From contig CP021238.1 of the NCBI GenBank assembly GCA_002291465.1, positions 2,294,001 to 2,358,000 of the forward strand: a DNA stretch of 64,000 bases. Reading direction: 5' to 3'. Below are positions 32,988-41,794 of this stretch, piece by piece (position 1 is the first letter of the stretch; each line of letters opens with the position of its first letter). Under the pieces are notes generated by a model. That model was given only the letters and a program-made list of their open reading frames with translations. It was not told the origin of the DNA and ran no database searches. The DNA is from Mycobacterium lepraemurium (GTDB lineage Bacteria > Actinomycetota > Actinomycetes > Mycobacteriales > Mycobacteriaceae). A program made the translations under genes and the position numbers.

Positions 32988-33559
32988 CGCTTTCGGCCGA
33001 CGACCGCGGCGCGCTCAGCGATCTGGTGCACCGCTACACGGCAGGCGTCGACGATCGCCGATTCGATGCTGTCGCAGAGCTTTTCACCGTCGACGCCGAG
33101 CTGCTGGTGCCCGCGCCGCCGGCCGACCTGCGGCCCGTGCACACCCATCGCGGCCGGGCGGCCATCGCCGCCGCCGCCGCTGCCGTCGCCGCGGTGGCGC
33201 GCACCGAGCACGCCATCGTCGGCGAGGTGTACGACGCGGCGCCCCCCGGCGCCGCGCGGGGCCGCATCGCGTGCGTCGCGCACCACTGGAGTGAGCGCGG
33301 TGACGAGCTGGTCGACGTGGTGTGGCACCTGCGCTACGACGACGGCTACCAGCCGACCGGTGACGGCTGGCGGATCAGCCGCCGGGCGCTGACGGTCAAC
33401 GCGATCGAGACCGCCCGGCGCGCCGGCTGCTGCCGCACGACCTCGCCTAGCGCCTGCGCGGCCGCGCCTAGCGCCTGCGCGGCCGCGCGCGACCCTCCGA
33501 ACCCGCCGGAAGTGCGCTGGCAGCAGATATGCGCTGACTCACAGCTAGCACCGGGGTGA
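32984..33559 (+). CDS. NTF2/SnoaL-like protein, probable frameshifted C-terminus
   Basis: A GTG at 32984 overlapping the upstream TGA starts a SnoaL_4-type protein: LSDLVHRYTAGVDDRRFD, LFTVDAELLVPAP, HTHRGRAAI, TEHAIVGEVYD and WRISRRALTVNAIE. Members are small cone-shaped enzymes or binding proteins. The last 45 residues (from about 33420) are low complexity and include a 21-bp tandem repeat. In the neighbouring frame the sequence reads RLLPHDLA followed by TAG at 33448, a more natural end. A one-base lesion near 33420 is therefore likely but not proven. Confidence 0.6.
   Translation: MTLSADDRGALSDLVHRYTAGVDDRRFDAVAELFTVDAELLVPAPPADLRPVHTHRGRAAIAAAAAAVAAVARTEHAIVGEVYDAAPPGAARGRIACVAHHWSERGDELVDVVWHLRYDDGYQPTGDGWRISRRALTVNAIETARRAGCCRTTSPSACAAAPSACAAARDPPNPPEVRWQQICADSQLAPG
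33444..33485. repeat. 21-bp tandem repeat at the 3' end of the SnoaL-like gene
   Basis: CGCCTAGCGCCTGCGCGGCCG (21 bp less one base shown per field limit: core CGCCTAGCGCCTGCGCGG) occurs twice head to tail at 33444-33464 and 33465-33485. Confidence 0.85.
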
Positions 33560-33742
33560 CGCAGTTGCGGCGGAATGACCGGCTTTCGTCCGGCAGGTGC
33601 GGCTAACCGCGCCGGTGCCGGCGCGAATTTTGCGCGCGCCCGCGCCGCCCGCCGAATATCGCGGCCGGCCGCCCCGCGAGCCACCCGGTGCTTTCCCGAT
33701 CCGATCCAATTTATCCAAGTGAGTTCGTGTATTTTCGGGCGC

Positions 33743-35560
33743 GTGACGAACAGCGTTGATTCCGCGGGCACCGGCGGAGGGCGGGCGGCACCGGGCGGCT
33801 CCGCATCGGCACTGGCAGTGGGCACGCCGCTGACCTCCATTCCGGACTACCGCAACGAAATACACACCGCCGAAGACGTCATCGACGTGGAGGCTTACGG
33901 CGGCGGCTTCGATCTCACCCGGCGGGCGACCGCCCCCAAGCTGCGAGTCGGCCGCGACCGGTGGTTCAACCTGCTGTGGTTGATCCCGATCGGCTTTGCC
34001 CTGCTGATCGCGGGGGTGGCGGTGGGCAAAGGCCTGCACAACATGCCGGCGGTGCAGTCGTTCATCCAGCGCTACCCGGGCACCGACAGCGCCGGTGTCC
34101 CGCCCGACCTGCCGGCGTGGATCGGCTGGACGCATTTTTTCAACCTGTTCATGATGATGTTCATCATCAGGACCGGCATCCAGATCCTGTGCGACCATCC
34201 CCGGCTCTACTTCAGCCGCAACGCCACCCCCGGTAAGGACGAGTGGCTGCGGGTCGGGCCGCCGGTTCCCGACGACGAGCTGTGGACCGCCAACGCCGAC
34301 ACCGTCGCCCTGCCACAGCAATTCGGGCTTCCCGGGTTCCGCCACTCGATCGGGTTGGCCCGCTGGTGGCACCTCGGCGTCGACGTGTTGTGGTTGCTCA
34401 ACGGGGCCGTCTTCTACGTGCTGTTGTTCGCCACCGGGCAGTGGCGCCACATCGTGCCGACCAGCTGGGACGTCTTCCCCAACGCGGCGTCGGTGGCCGT
34501 GCAGTACCTGTCGCTGGACTGGCCCACCGACAACGGCTGGGTGGCCTACAACGGGCTGCAGCTGCTGTCGTATTTCGCAACGGTGTTCATCGCCGCCCCG
34601 GCCGCGTTGATCACCGGGCTGGGCATGTCACCGGCGCTGTCCCAGCGGGTGCACTGGCTGAGCAAGCGGCTGAGCATCCAGCACGCGCGGTCGCTGCATT
34701 TCCTGGTGCTGGTCTACTTCCTGTTCTTCATCCTGGTGCACGTCACCATGGTGCTGACCACCAGTGCGCTGCGAAACCTCAACCACATGTTCGCCGCCCG
34801 CGACGACAACAGCTGGATAGGTTTCGGCATCTTCTCCGTGGCCATGGTGCTGACCGCGATCGCGTGGGTTTGGGCCACTCCCTTCACCATTCGCCATCCG
34901 CGGGTGGTGCAGCGGGTCGGCTACGCGCTGGTCGGCCCGTTCCAGCGGATGCTCGAGCAGCTGGATCCCAAGCCGGGCGCCTTCACCGAAAAGGACATCT
35001 CGCCGCACCACTGGCGCAACGGCCGGCTGCCGGAGACGGTCGAGTACAAGGAGCTGGAGGCCAACGACTTCAAGGACTGGCGGCTCAAGGTCTACGGGCT
35101 GGTCGAGCACCCGATGGAGTTCTCGCTCGAGGACCTGATGGCGCTGCCCTACCACGAGCAGATCAGCCAGCACTTCTGCATCCAGGCCTGGTCGGGTGTC
35201 GCCAAATGGGGTGGCGTGCAGATGAAAACGATCATGGACATCGTCAAGCCGCTGCCCGAGGCCAAATGGGCGGTGTTCTACTCGATGGGCCTCGGCGCCA
35301 CCGGCGGCATCTACTACAACGCCCACCACATCGGCCAGATGGACCATCACATGACGATGCTGGCCTACAAGATGAACGACCAGCAGCTGCCCTACATGCA
35401 CGGCCGGCCGCTGCGGCTGCGCAACGAGCTGCAGCACGGCTTCAAATTGGTGAAGTGGATCAAGGGCATCGAGTTCGTCGCCGACTACCGCGACATCGGA
35501 AGCGGTTACGGCGGCTACAGCGAAGACCACAAGTATTTCGGGCGCCACCAAACGCTCTGA
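33743..35560 (+). CDS. Membrane-anchored sulfite-oxidase-like molybdopterin oxidoreductase
   Basis: A fusion of about 605 residues. The first two thirds hold a cytochrome b561-like membrane domain with about five helices (WLIPIGFALLIAGVAV, FFNLFMMMFIIRTG, SLHFLVLVYFLFFILVHV) and paired histidines for heme. The last third is a sulfite-oxidase/MsrP-type molybdopterin domain. Its molybdenum-ligand cysteine lies in HFCIQAWSG, and MDHHMTMLAYKMN is near the end. Electrons would pass between the Mo centre and membrane quinones. The GTG at 33743 (VTNSVDSAGTGGG) is chosen over an upstream ATG that adds a low-complexity stretch. The frame is intact. Substrate unknown. Confidence 0.8.
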   Translation: MTNSVDSAGTGGGRAAPGGSASALAVGTPLTSIPDYRNEIHTAEDVIDVEAYGGGFDLTRRATAPKLRVGRDRWFNLLWLIPIGFALLIAGVAVGKGLHNMPAVQSFIQRYPGTDSAGVPPDLPAWIGWTHFFNLFMMMFIIRTGIQILCDHPRLYFSRNATPGKDEWLRVGPPVPDDELWTANADTVALPQQFGLPGFRHSIGLARWWHLGVDVLWLLNGAVFYVLLFATGQWRHIVPTSWDVFPNAASVAVQYLSLDWPTDNGWVAYNGLQLLSYFATVFIAAPAALITGLGMSPALSQRVHWLSKRLSIQHARSLHFLVLVYFLFFILVHVTMVLTTSALRNLNHMFAARDDNSWIGFGIFSVAMVLTAIAWVWATPFTIRHPRVVQRVGYALVGPFQRMLEQLDPKPGAFTEKDISPHHWRNGRLPETVEYKELEANDFKDWRLKVYGLVEHPMEFSLEDLMALPYHEQISQHFCIQAWSGVAKWGGVQMKTIMDIVKPLPEAKWAVFYSMGLGATGGIYYNAHHIGQMDHHMTMLAYKMNDQQLPYMHGRPLRLRNELQHGFKLVKWIKGIEFVADYRDIGSGYGGYSEDHKYFGRHQTL

Positions 35561-35671
35561 GGCGCTCCCGGCCGCACACGCGGGCCGCGCCGCCCAAGTC
35601 GTTTGTCCGACCGGATTTTTGGGTAGCACCCAAGAATCGGCGCGAGCCAAGCGACAGCAGCGGAGACGCCC

Positions 35672-35965
35672 GTGAGGCACAGCCCTGTGCAGCATGCCCG
35701 GACCGTCGGGCGGGGCCAACCGATCCGGTACCCGTCGACGCGGGATGCGGCGCCCACGTCGGGCCTCGCCGCGGTCGGGATCGCGGCGGTGGCGTTCGTG
35801 GTGTGCGTGGCCAACTTCGCGTTGGGGCATGCCGGCGCAAGGGTGACGGCGGCGATCGTGGCCATGCTCGCGTTCGGCGCCGGGCTGGCGTGGCTTGCCA
35901 TGGACCGCAGACGGATTCGCAAAGAACAGCGCGACTGGGCGATCAGCCACCCCCGGCGCGCTAGG
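35672..35965 (+). CDS. Small two-helix membrane protein, end uncertain
   Basis: From an ATG at 35672 the frame encodes MRHSPVQHARTVGRG, then two hydrophobic helices (LAAVGIAAVAFVVCVANFAL and VTAAIVAMLAFGAGLAWLAM) and a basic end RRRIRKEQRDWAISHP. The frame runs on as antisense of the SRPBCC gene, which is unlikely to be real. A one-base change in the C5 run near 35950 would end it at the TAG at about 35962. It resembles the short UsfY-type mycobacterial membrane proteins in layout only. No function assigned. Confidence 0.45.
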
Positions 35966-36400
35966 CCCGCTCGGCTGCAGTACCGCGAGGTTGTGCACCG
36001 GCTTGTGCACGTCCGAGCGCAGCACCCGGGCGACCAGTCTCCCGATCGGGCCGCTGAGTACGCCGCCGTCGATGTCGGCGGTGAGGTGAAAGACCGATCC
36101 CGGGTGGTTGTCGGTGACGGTCATCGCCACGGTGAGCCGGATCCCGCCCCGGCCACGGCCTTGCAGCTCAATCGATTTCGGTTCGTCGTAGCGGGTGACG
36201 GTCCAATGGATGACGTTGCGGAATCCCTTGACCTTGACGCACGAGGCGACGCGGGTGCCTTCCCCGATGGTGTCGGGGACCGGGCCGCGCCAGCCGGCGA
36301 AGATCGTCATCCACTCGCCGAACCGATCCAGGTCCGAGGCCAGTTTCCAGGCGGTTTCGGGCTCCAACTCCGACGACACCGACACATCTACTCGAGCCAA
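35961..36400 (-). pseudogene. SRPBCC (START-like) protein, frameshift in last codons
   Basis: A polyketide-cyclase/SRPBCC family protein of about 145 residues (ARVDVSVSSELEPETAWKL, DLDRFGEWMTIFAGWRG, HWTVTRYDEPKSIELQG), similar in layout to Rv0854/Rv0856/Rv0857. Close to the end, VHNLAVLQ loses the frame. Adding one base near 35981 gives NLAVLAAERA and a stop at 35961. The fold is a helix-grip that binds lipophilic ligands. The lesion removes only the last helix turn, so some function might persist. It is convergent with the membrane protein gene. Confidence 0.65.
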
Positions 36401-36473
36401 CGTGATCCGCCGCTTCTCCCCGGGTTCCCGGCTGGATACCCGCAGCGCCGCGGAGCCATTCGTGGCCCCGGGC

Positions 36474-37034
36474 TCACCCGGGCCAGCCCTGTTCCAGCTG
36501 CTGGGCCACGTCGATCACCTGGGCGGCCTGCGAGTGCGGGGCGTCGATCTCGTCGGCGACGTACTGGGCGATGAAGCGGCGGATCTCGCCGTCCACCCCG
36601 GCCAGGATGCGCAGCACCTCGCCGCGGATGGACTTCGACGAGACGTTGACGGTGATGTCCGACGACCGCGGCTTGGCGACGTCGACGATCAGCAGCAGGG
36701 GTTCGGCCGCCCGCGCCGTCGCGCGCAGGGCGATGTCGCCGGAGACCACGAAGCGCTGCTTGTCCAGCCAGAGGTCGACCAGCAGGTCGATCGACAGCAG
36801 GATGTGGATGACGAAGGTGATGGTGTCACCTAGGCGCCGGGTGACGCGCGGCTCGTGGATCTTGACGTTCGCGCTGACCTTGGCGATCTTGCCGGGCCCC
36901 TGGGCGATCGGCTCCATGGCGAACTCGCTGCCTGCGATGTCGGCGAACGCGGCGGCGACCCGTTCGGGGGTGACGGCAACCTCGAAGAATCTGCGGCCGA
37001 ACTCTTCGTAGGTGACATAATCGTGGTTCGACAT
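36474..37034 (-). CDS. Conserved protein, possible DUF2505/SRPBCC-like fold
   Basis: An intact frame of 186 residues starting MSNHDYVTYEEFGRRFFEVAV. Its pattern (TPERVAAAFADIAG, KVSANVKIHEPRVTRR, FVIHILLSIDLLVDLWLDKQRF, VNVSSKSIRGEVLRILAG) resembles mycobacterial polyketide-cyclase-like or DUF2505 proteins, but I am not certain of the family. There are no membrane helices beyond one moderately hydrophobic strand and no catalytic motif. The ATG at 37034 fits better than 37103, which adds unrelated residues. It lies 73 bp upstream of the SRPBCC gene and could be cotranscribed. Confidence 0.6.
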   Translation of the reverse strand: MSNHDYVTYEEFGRRFFEVAVTPERVAAAFADIAGSEFAMEPIAQGPGKIAKVSANVKIHEPRVTRRLGDTITFVIHILLSIDLLVDLWLDKQRFVVSGDIALRATARAAEPLLLIVDVAKPRSSDITVNVSSKSIRGEVLRILAGVDGEIRRFIAQYVADEIDAPHSQAAQVIDVAQQLEQGWPG

Positions 37035-37266
37035 AGGCTTATACCGTCTCACGTCACCTGCCCGAACGGCCGCTGATCCGCTCACGTCGCAGAAATTGTG
37101 CATCGTATCCCGACCCGTGGCCCCGGCCCACCCACGCCGGCCGGTGATGAGCCGCGCCGATCATGCGGTGCTGTGAAGCACACCACAGGCGGTGGCTTGG
37201 ATTCGATGTGTCGGGCGGTGGCCTGGGAGGCTGGACGCTGCTCGACGGTGGAGGTGTTTTCGGTTC

Positions 37267-38901
37267 ATGCCCCAAGACGTAACTGAGCCACGCCCGGGTC
37301 CGGCCCGGGTGGCGGGGATGCTCATCTGGCTGGGCGGCCGGGAAGGCAACGAGCCCGGGGAACGCCACGAGCGGTCCGTGCACGCCGTGGCCGGCGCGGT
37401 GGTGCTGCTGGGTTCCGCGCTGGCCTGGCTGGTCGCCGGACTGGCGGCGGCGGGCCGTTGGCCGCTGCCGGCGGTCGTGCCGGGACGCTGGTCTTCGGCT
37501 TGCTGGTGGGCACGATCGTCCGCGGCACCGCCGCTCCGGCCGCCGGCCGGGGCCGTCCGATGGCACGCGGCGCGGTCGCGGCGGCGGTCGGTGTCGTCGT
37601 CGGTGAACTCGCCGCCCTGGTCATCCTTTCCGGCCCCATCGACCAGCGTCTGGACGAACGGGCATCGCACACCGCGGATTCCGCCCCGGCCGTCGTCACG
37701 GCGGCGGCGATCAGGCCGAGGAGGCGCGGGCGGCACTCGACGGCGCGGTGGCGCAGGCGCGTAACCGCCAGGACAGGGCCCTGGTCGTGGCCCGCTGCGA
37801 ATATCACCCCACTCCGGGCTGTCCGCAGACCCGGATCACCGGTGTCCCCGGCCCGGGCCCCGAAACCCGCACGGCCAATGAGCTTCTCGCCGACGCCCAG
37901 CACGAGCTGGACGAGGCGCTGGCAGCCCGCGACAGCCGCGCACCCGAACTGGACGCCGCGGTCTCGCGGGTCCAACGGGCCGTGGCCGACGCCCGCCGCG
38001 CCGTGATGGCGGACGCCGGCTGAGGCCCCGGCGCGCGCTGGATCGCGATGAACGACGTCACCACCGGCAACGCCGGGGCATTGGCCTTGCGGCTGTTGAC
38101 GATCGGGGTCTGCGTGCTGCTGTACCTGACGCCTCTGATCCTGGGGCTGTGGCGCGGGGAGACGAGCCACGATCGCCGCGCGCACGGCGCGAGCGCGCCG
38201 AACTCGACGCCGACACCGCGATCGCGATCAAGCGGGCCGAGGTTCGCCGCGAGGCCGAAATCATGTGGGCCGAGCACCAATCGACGCAGACGCGGCTGGC
38301 CATCGAGGCGCAGACCGAGATCGACCGGGAACACCAGCGCCACCGGGTGTTGGACGCCGTCGCCGATCCGCCATCGCCGCGGGCCTTTGAACTGACATCC
38401 GAACTCGCATCCGAACCGGCCCGCGATGACGTCTATCTGCCGATCGCCGCCGAGGCCGAGGCGGCCAGCCGGGCCATCACCCAGGCGCCGCAACCGCGCG
38501 TGGAATGCGACCCCGACCCGCAGCAGCCGCCCGCTTGCCCATCGCCGAACGACGCGGTCGAGCAGGACCGGAGCACGCCGTTGCTCCCGTCGATCCCGGA
38601 CGCGACCAAGGCCGCGGCCCGCTGGATTCGCCCGTTGGTGCCGCCGCTGGTGGCGCGGGTGATGGACACGACGACCCATCGGTTGACCCATCCGCTGCGC
38701 ACCGCGCGCCAGGTGTTCGAAGGCGTCGTCGAGGAGACCGAAGAGATCACCTTCGCGCTGCGCCGCACCCGCAAGGTCACGGTCAATTCGCAGGCCACCG
38801 AGACCGCGTCAGCGGACTCGACCGAAGACACCGAAAGCCGCGCCGCAGGGCCGGATTTCGTCACCTCCACGCGGCAGCAACCGGGGCGCACCGGCGGATG
38901 A
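37267..38901 (+). pseudogene. DUF4407 membrane protein, three frameshifts and one nonsense codon
   Basis: Pieces of one DUF4407 protein follow in order. MPQDVTEPRPGPARVAGMLIWLGG with helix VVLLGSALAWLVAGLA is followed by a shift near 37480. TLVFGLLVGTIVRG and GELAALVILSGPIDQRL are followed by a shift near 37705. The coiled coil AVAQARNRQDRALVV to DARRAVMADAG is followed by TGA at 38021-38023. GALALRLLTIGVCVLLYLTPLILGL and WRGETSHDRR are followed by a shift near 38195. The C-terminus then runs from ERAELDADTAIAIKRAEV to 38901. Four independent lesions mean a dead gene of about 540 codons. DUF4407 proteins are predicted four-helix inner membrane proteins of unknown function. Confidence 0.75.
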
Positions 38902-39103
38902 CCGGCCGCGACGCGCGCACATCGTTGCCCCGGTCGCCGGCACCGGATGCGGGCCGGTTGTCGGTGCCCTCGGCCGCTGATGACCGCGCCAGCTGCCGCC
39001 TCCGCACTAGCCGCGCGCCAGCGCGCAATTCAGCGCAGCGATCAGCGGACCAGGTTGATGCCGAAGTCGGTCTCGGGTCCGGGCGGGGTGCCCACACCCC
39101 CGT

Positions 39104-39658
39104 TTCGGCGACGGCGCCACCAACACCGGGTCGTTCCACGAGGCGGCCAACATGGCCGCGCTGTGGGACCTGCCGATCGTGTTCGTGTGCCAGAACAATC
39201 GGTACGCCGAGATGACGCCGACCACCGACACCATGAAGCTCGAGCACGTCGCCGACCGGGCCGCCGGCTACGGCATGCCCGGGGTCCGGGTCGACGGCAA
39301 CGACCCGCTCGCGGTGGCGGCCGCGCTCGACGACGCGCTGCGGCGCGCCCGCGCCCGCAGCGGCCCCACCTCCCTGGAATGCGAGACGTTCCGCTTCCGC
39401 GGCCACTATTTCGGGGACCGGATGCGCTACATACCCGCCGATCAACTGCAAGCCGCGCTGGCGGCTAACCCGGTGCCCCGGTTCCGGCGGCGGCTCGCCG
39501 AGACGGGGGTGTGCGGCGAAGCGGAACTCGCCCGCATCGACGACGACGCGGCGGCCACCGTGGAGGCGGCGCTGCGGACCGTGCTCGGCGCGGATTCGCC
39601 GGCGGCGGACGAACTCGACCGGGACATGTACGCGGCGCCGATCCCCTTCCCGACCTGA
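39104..39658 (+). pseudogene. TPP-dependent dehydrogenase E1-alpha, N-terminal half missing
   Basis: The recognisable part starts at FGDGATNTGSFHEAANMAAL, the thiamine-diphosphate motif GDG..NN (CQNNRYAE). It runs with GHYFGDRMRY to FPT and the stop at 39658, about 184 residues. Normal E1-alpha subunits have about 330. The missing N-terminal 150 residues include the substrate entry and the SMH region. A short stub MTAPAAASALAAR at 38980 could be the old start, with an internal deletion between. It is followed at 27 bp by the E1-beta gene. Confidence 0.75.
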
Positions 39659-39684
39659 GGACGCGCGCGCTGGCCGACCAAGAG

Positions 39685-40645
39685 ATGACGATGCGCGAGG
39701 CGCTCAACCTCGCGCTGGATCAGGCGCTCGCCGCCGACGAGCGAGTCTTCCTGCTGGGCGAGGACATTGCCGATCCCGGCGCTTCCGGACCGACCGCGGG
39801 TCTGTCGACGAAATACGGCCGCGACCGGGTGCTGGACACACCGATCTAGGAGGTGGCGATCGTGGGGGCGGCGATCGGCGCCGCCATCGACGGCCTGCTG
39901 CCGGTCGCCGAGATCATGATCATGGATTTCATCGGCATCGCCGCCGACCAGCTGATCAACAACGCCGCCAAGCTAAGGTTCATGACGGCCGGACGCACGT
40001 CGGCGCCGCTGACCGTGCGCACCCAGGCGTACGCCGGATTATCCACCGGAGCAACGTATTCGCAGAGCCTGGAGGCATGGTTCATGCACATCCCGGGAAT
40101 TAAGGTTGCTAAGTTCGGCGATCATCGACCCCGACCCGTGCCTGTTCATCGAGACGATTCGGCTGCAGGGCAAGAAGGGCCCGGTCCCCGTCGACCCCGG
40201 GTTCCGCATCCCGTTGGGCCAGGCCGACATCAAGCGGCCCGGCACCGACGTCAGCCTGATCGGTTACGGGCGCCCGGTGCACGACGCGCTGGCCGCCGCG
40301 GCGATGCTGGGCGACCAGGGCGTCAGCGTCGGGGTGGTCGACCTGCGCACCCTGGTGCCGCTGGTCGTCGACACCGTCGAGGCATCGGTGCGGCGCACCC
40401 GCCGGGCCGTGATCGTGCACGACGCGGTGCAATTCGCCGGTCCCGGAGCCGAAGTCGCGGCGGTCCTGCACTCGCGGCTGTTTTCGGAGCTGGCCGCGCC
40501 CGTCGAACGGGTCGCCGCCCGGTTCGTCCCCAATCCGGCCGCGGCCGCGCTGGAGGCGCAAGTGTACCCGTCTCCGGAGCGCATCGCGGCGGCGGCGCTG
40601 AAGACGTTGGGCAGGACGCTGACGGGGGCCACGGCGCATGGCTGA
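39685..40645 (+). pseudogene. TPP-dependent dehydrogenase E1-beta (PdhB/AcoB type), nonsense and deletion
   Basis: E1-beta of a pyruvate, branched-chain or acetoin dehydrogenase: MTMREALNLALDQALAADER, VFLLGEDIADPG, STKYGRDRVLDTPI. A TAG at 39847-39849 replaces the Ser/Ala of the conserved PI-S-E motif. The frame resumes EVAIVGAAIG, EIMIMDFIGIAADQ and SLEAWFMHIPGIKV. Near 40110 about 40 bp are missing with loss of frame. The rest, SAIIDPDPCLFIET to TGATAHG, is in another frame and ends at 40645, overlapping the lipoyl gene. Two lesions make it non-functional. Confidence 0.8.
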
Positions 40646-40873
40646 CTTCATCATTCGCATTCCCCGGGTGTCGGTGGCGGTGTCGGAGGCCGAGCTCACC
40701 GGGCTGCTGGTCGGCGCCGGCGAGCACGTCGAGGCGGGCACCCCGATCTACGTGACCGCCACCGAGAAGGTCGAGCAGGAGATCGAGACGGGGCATCCGG
40801 CACCGTGCGGTGGACCGGGCAGGTAGGGACCACCTACCAGATCGGCGCCGAAATCGGGGTCATCACTGGTTGA
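40638..40873 (+). pseudogene. Stand-alone lipoyl-domain protein, single frameshift
   Basis: A one-domain biotinyl/lipoyl carrier of about 78 residues: ADFIIRIPRVSVAVSEAEL, GEHVEAGTPIYV, and the lipoyl-lysine loop TATEKVEQEIE. One G is missing near 40792, so the frame ends at 40826. With the base restored it reads SGTVRWTGQVGTTYQIGAEIGVITG to TGA at 40871-40873. It would carry acyl groups for the E1 module upstream. It overlaps the E1-beta end by eight bases, a typical operon join. Confidence 0.7.
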
Positions 40874-40900
40874 ACCGACATGAACCAAGGTGAACCAACG
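40871..40900. promoter_or_regulatory. Three TGAACC direct repeats at 10-bp spacing before echA
   Basis: TGAACCGACA, TGAACCAAGG and TGAACCAACG follow one another at 40871, 40881 and 40891, overlapping the lipoyl gene stop and ending 25 bp before the hydratase start. One helical turn spacing suggests a regulator site, unproven. Confidence 0.45.
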
Positions 40901-40924
40901 TATACCAGGAAAGGTTGAACGCCT

Positions 40925-41784
40925 ATGGATCTCAACGAGACCCGCGAGAGAATCATCTACCAGAAGGAAGGCCCAATCGCCCGCGTCACCCTGAATTGGC
41001 CGGAGAAGGCCAACGCCCAGGACCAGAAGCTGGCCGAAGAGGTCGACGCGGCGCTGGCCGACGCCGACCGCGACTACGACATCAAAGTGCTGATCATGAA
41101 GGCGAACGGCAAGGGCTTCTGCTCCGGGCACGCCATCGGCAACAACGCGGTCGACTACCCGGCTTTCGTCGAGGGCGCGAAGGTGATGGGCACCCCGTGG
41201 AAGCCGCAGACCAATCTGTTCGTCAAGCCGATCCTGAACCTGTGGGAGTTCTCCAAACCGACGATCGCCCAGGTGCACGGCTACTGCGTCGGCGGCGGCA
41301 CCCATTACGGGCTGACCACCGACATCGTCATCGCCGCCGAGGACGCCTACTTCTCTTACCCGCTGCTGCAGGGCTTCGGCATGCCGTCGGGCGAATGCTC
41401 CATCGAACCTTGGATTTTCATGAACTGGCGCCGCGCCGCCTACTACCGGTACCTGGCCGAGGTGATCGACGCCCGGAAGGCGCTCGAGGTGGGGCTGGTC
41501 AACGAGGTGGTGCCGCGCGACCAGCGCGACGATCGGGTCGAGGCCATCGCCCGCCACATCGCGCAGGCGCCCATGACGACCCTGCTGGCGACCAAGGCGA
41601 ACCTGAAACGGGCCTGGGAGCTGATGGCATGCAGGCGCACTGGCAGAGCTCCAACGACCTCGTCGCGCTCGCCTCGATCAGCAAGGACGTCCAAGAGTTG
41701 ATTCAGACCGTTTTCAAGGACAAGGTGCTACCGTCCGAGCAGGCCCGCCGCCGCTGCCCAGACCGACGGCGCCGCAACGACTTA
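40925..41784 (+). pseudogene. Enoyl-CoA hydratase/isomerase family, two frameshifts
   Basis: A crotonase-fold protein: PIARVTLNWPEKANAQD, DIKVLIMKANGKGFCSGH (oxyanion hole), PTIAQVHGYCVGGGTHYGL and PLLQGFGMPSGE. A base is missing near 41626, before GMQAHWQSSNDLVAL, which is the real continuation. A base is gained near 41748, before AAAQTDGAATT and TAG at 41782. The crotonase core is intact up to about residue 235, but the C-terminal helices used for trimer packing are out of frame. It is closely related to the intact minus-strand hydratase at 46496-47347. Confidence 0.75.
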
Positions 41785-41794
41785 GGCCCGCCGG

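Noticed and set aside
34628..36400. 590-codon frame joining the SRPBCC gene to antisense of the molybdoenzyme
   Set aside because: Only the first 145 codons are protein-like. The rest is antisense and arises from loss of the stop by a frameshift.
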